Source of the DNA: Arthrobacter sp. Leaf137
Lineage (GTDB): Bacteria; Actinomycetota; Actinomycetes; Actinomycetales; Micrococcaceae
Assembly: GCF_001423525.1 (NCBI RefSeq)
Contig: NZ_LMOI01000001.1
Span: 186,001 to 250,000, forward strand
Length of the DNA: 64,000 nt
Reading direction: 5' to 3'
In this document: positions 62,416-64,000 of the stretch, in pieces
How the letters are laid out: each line of letters starts with the position of its first letter
Position numbering within the stretch: position 1 is the stretch's first letter
The notes under the pieces: generated by a model
Databases searched by the model: none
The model's input: only the letters and a program-made list of their open reading frames with translations
What the model was told of the DNA's origin: nothing
Position numbers and translations under genes: made by a program

Positions 62416-62465
62416 ACGAATGAGAAAAACCTGCGTCAAGCCGGTCAAAACCGCCTTGACGCAGG
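62416..62465 (-). terminator. Terminator of tRNA-Thr, overlapping a promoter of tRNA-Met
   Basis: Perfect 11-bp arms CCTGCGTCAAG (62430-62440) and CTTGACGCAGG (62455-62465) are followed on the minus strand by TTTTT. The loop contains TTGACC and, 17 nt later, TCTCAT, which would start tRNA-Met transcription at the tRNA itself. Confidence 0.75.
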
Positions 62466-62476
62466 CCCTCATTCAG

Positions 62477-62548
62477 AGCCCCCCACCGGAATCGATCCGG
62501 TGACCTCGTTCTTACCAAGAACGCGCTCTACCACTGAGCTAGGGGGGC
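62477..62548 (-). tRNA. tRNA-Thr (GGT)
   Basis: Cloverleaf: acceptor arms GCCCCCC/GGGGGGC, D arm GCTC/GAGC, anticodon stem CGTTC/GAACG with loop TTGGTAA (anticodon GGT), T arm ACCGG/CCGGT with ATCGATT, discriminator T, CCA not encoded. Confidence 0.96.
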
Positions 62549-62850
62549 AACGAGTAAATACTCTACCGGAAGATTTACGCACCAACAAATCGGCCCGAAC
62601 GGCCGTCCGGGCGGCCCGCAACAGTTGCGATTCTGCGCTGGAAGACCTCCGATTTCCGCGCAATTCCGGGGTTTCCGGGCATGCTGGGTGCTGGCCGGAT
62701 GACGGCCGGAGGCGCCTTTGGGAGCCTCCCCGCCGCCGCCTGGGCATCCGAATGTGTCCAGCCCCACATGCGGCTGTAGGTGCTGGCCACGGATGCGGAC
62801 ATGCCGGGCCCGGAACCGTGCCGACGCGGGCGAAGGTTCCGGGCGGTTAA
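62549..62850. other. Intergenic region between tRNA-Thr and the helicase
   Basis: About 300 bp hold the tRNA-Thr promoter near 62588 and, further on, GC-rich sequence with many short inverted repeats but no credible gene: the frames here lack ribosome sites and run through the tRNA or terminator. Confidence 0.6.
62560..62588 (-). promoter_or_regulatory. Candidate promoter of tRNA-Thr
   Basis: Minus strand TTGTTG (62583-62588), a 17-nt spacer and TAGAGT (62560-62565), just upstream of the tRNA. Confidence 0.5.
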
Positions 62851-62888
62851 ACGGCGATGGGCCGGCTCGAAAGCCGGCCCATCGCCGT
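62851..62888 (-). terminator. Terminator of the helicase gene
   Basis: A perfect 17-bp stem (62851-62867 with 62872-62888, loop CGAA) lies 27 bp after the helicase stop and is followed on the minus strand by TTTAACC. Confidence 0.85.
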
Positions 62889-62915
62889 CGTGCATGGATC
62901 TAACCTGCGGAGGGT

Positions 62916-64000
62916 TTACCACTTGCCCTTGCGGTTGAAGTCGCGGTGACCGCTGTCGCCGCCGCTGCGGGGCTTGCGGGAGCCGTCGCCGTGGCCGCCG
63001 AAGCGGGAGTCGCTGGACTGGCCGCGGTCACCGAAGCTGCGCTCGGAGCGCTCACTGTAGGAGCGGCCGCCGCGGTCCGCTGAGGAACGCTCGCCGTCGT
63101 TCTTCCGGAATTCCTTCTTGAACCCGCCGTTGCCCTTGAAGTTGCCGCCGCGGTCGCCGCCACGGTTGCCCTGGTAGGCGCCACGGTCACCGGAAGGCTT
63201 GCGGCCGTTGTCCAGTTCGAGGTGGATCAGCTCGCCGCCGATCCGGGTGCGGGACAGTGCACGCAGCTGCTCGGGGCTCAGGTCCGCAGGCAGCTCCACC
63301 AGGGAGTGGTCCGAGCGGATGTCGATGCCGCCGATCTGCGCGGAGGAGATGCCACCCTCGTTGGCGATGGCGCCCACGATCGAACCGGGCATGACGCGCT
63401 GGCGGCGGCCCACCGCAATGCGGTACGTGGCGTTGCCTTCGGTCAGCTGGCGGGTGGGGCCGCGGGAGCCGAAGCCGTCCTTGGAGCGCTCGCGCTTCTG
63501 GAAGTCCGGAGCTGCAGCCAGTTCCTTGACCAGCAGCGGCTGTCCGCCCTGGGCCATGACGGCCAGTGCAGCAGCAATCTCCGCAGCGGGAACGTTGTGC
63601 TCTTCTTCGTAGGAAGCGATGAGGTCGCGGAACGCGGAGATATCTTCCGAGGCAAGGGTCTCGGTGATTTTCTCGGCAAACTTGCCCAGGCGCAGGGTGT
63701 TGACCGTCTCGGCAGTGGGCAGGTGCATCTGTTCCACCGGCTGGCGGGTGGCCTTCTCGATGGAACGCAGCAGGTACTTCTCGCGGGGCGTCATGAACAG
63801 GATGGCTTCGCCGGAACGGCCTGCGCGTCCGGTGCGGCCGATCCGGTGCACGTAGGACTCCGTGTCGTGCGGGATGTCGTAGTTGACCACGTGGCTGATG
63901 CGCTCAACGTCAAGGCCACGGGCCGCGACGTCGGTGGCCACGAGGATGTCGATCCGGCCTTCCTTCAGCGCCTCCACGGTGCGCTCGCGCTGCTGCTGCG
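62916..64000 (-). CDS. DEAD-box RNA helicase, partial (N-terminus beyond right edge)
   Basis: The frame stays open to base 64000, so only the C-terminal 360 or so residues are seen. The helicase C domain shows [14 protein letters not shown] (motif V) and [15 protein letters not shown] (motif VI). A DbpA-type RNA-binding domain follows ([20 protein letters not shown] to [15 protein letters not shown]), then a basic Gly/Arg/Ser/Asp-rich tail ([27 protein letters not shown]) that should bind RNA. The layout fits DeaD/CsdA, which works in ribosome assembly and cold adaptation. The N-terminal ATPase domain is not in the window. Confidence 0.93.
   Translation of the reverse strand, partial: QQQRERTVEALKEGRIDILVATDVAARGLDVERISHVVNYDIPHDTESYVHRIGRTGRAGRSGEAILFMTPREKYLLRSIEKATRQPVEQMHLPTAETVNTLRLGKFAEKITETLASEDISAFRDLIASYEEEHNVPAAEIAAALAVMAQGGQPLLVKELAAAPDFQKRERSKDGFGSRGPTRQLTEGNATYRIAVGRRQRVMPGSIVGAIANEGGISSAQIGGIDIRSDHSLVELPADLSPEQLRALSRTRIGGELIHLELDNGRKPSGDRGAYQGNRGGDRGGNFKGNGGFKKEFRKNDGERSSADRGGRSYSERSERSFGDRGQSSDSRFGGHGDGSRKPRSGGDSGHRDFNRKGKW

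Noticed and set aside
62386..62850. Frame crossing both tRNA genes on the plus strand
   Set aside because: It reads through the complement of tRNA-Met and tRNA-Thr and a terminator; no ribosome site.
1..64000. CRISPR arrays, insertion sequences, prophage or rRNA
   Set aside because: No regularly spaced repeats, transposase, integrase or phage structural genes, and no rRNA segments were seen on either strand.

Overview
The window is high-GC chromosomal DNA from an actinobacterium, most likely a member of the Micrococcaceae close to Arthrobacter or Pseudarthrobacter. The reasons are the third-position GC bias, frequent GTG and TTG starts, the mycothiol synthase MshD, the orphan regulator GlnR next to it, several PspC/toastrack envelope proteins, and long antisense shadow frames over the ribosomal and polymerase genes. 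I see no prophage, insertion sequence, CRISPR array or rRNA. Genus is inferred from gene content and order, not from a marker comparison.

Left third (1-25.5 kb), mostly information processing on the minus strand. A large membrane protein runs off the left edge. Then come the str operon (rpsL-rpsG-fusA-tuf), the rpoB-rpoC operon, a small lipoprotein, a plus-strand thiolase with a YbaK-type deacylase, the rplJ-rplL operon with an L10-type leader and attenuator, two tandem double-GNAT acetyltransferases, the rplK-rplA pair, and nusG-secE-tRNA-Trp. A class I aminotransferase follows on the plus strand.

Middle (25.6-45.4 kb), accessory and envelope functions. A LuxR-type response regulator and a PspC-domain histidine kinase face a divergent set of PspC/toastrack membrane proteins (25.6-30.0 kb) that look like one envelope-stress module. 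Then pfkA, a GNAT protein, a DHA2-type drug exporter, an ankyrin protein, YgfZ, a flavodoxin-like oxidoreductase, a nitrobindin-like protein, a 37-residue membrane peptide and a polytopic membrane protein. These are followed by glnR, mshD, ppk1 and a NUDIX/phosphatase fusion. A membrane-protein/GntR/DUF1648 operon preceded by a perfect 11-bp-arm palindrome comes next.

Right part (45.4-64 kb). thyA-folA-small membrane protein, asd (the E. coli-type long form), an AlkZ-like winged-helix protein, a four-gene minus-strand run (two MaoC dehydratases, an MFS transporter and murB), a DUF2797 protein, a CitE-like lyase, an aldo/keto reductase, a GH13 alpha-glucosidase with a palindrome over its promoter, a CPA1 Na+/H+ antiporter, an SDR protein, a RibD/DHFR-like reductase, a second-type YidC, tRNA-Met and tRNA-Thr, and the C-terminal part of a DEAD-box helicase that runs off the right edge.

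The most interesting non-coding signals are a pair of 60-bp hairpin repeats at 17.3 and 55.6 kb, at least seven genes whose start codon lies exactly 6 nt after a TANNNT -10 element (probable leaderless mRNAs, two of them using the stop codon of the upstream gene as part of the -10), the GntR operator, and an intrinsic terminator whose loop appears to carry the -35 element of the next tRNA gene.
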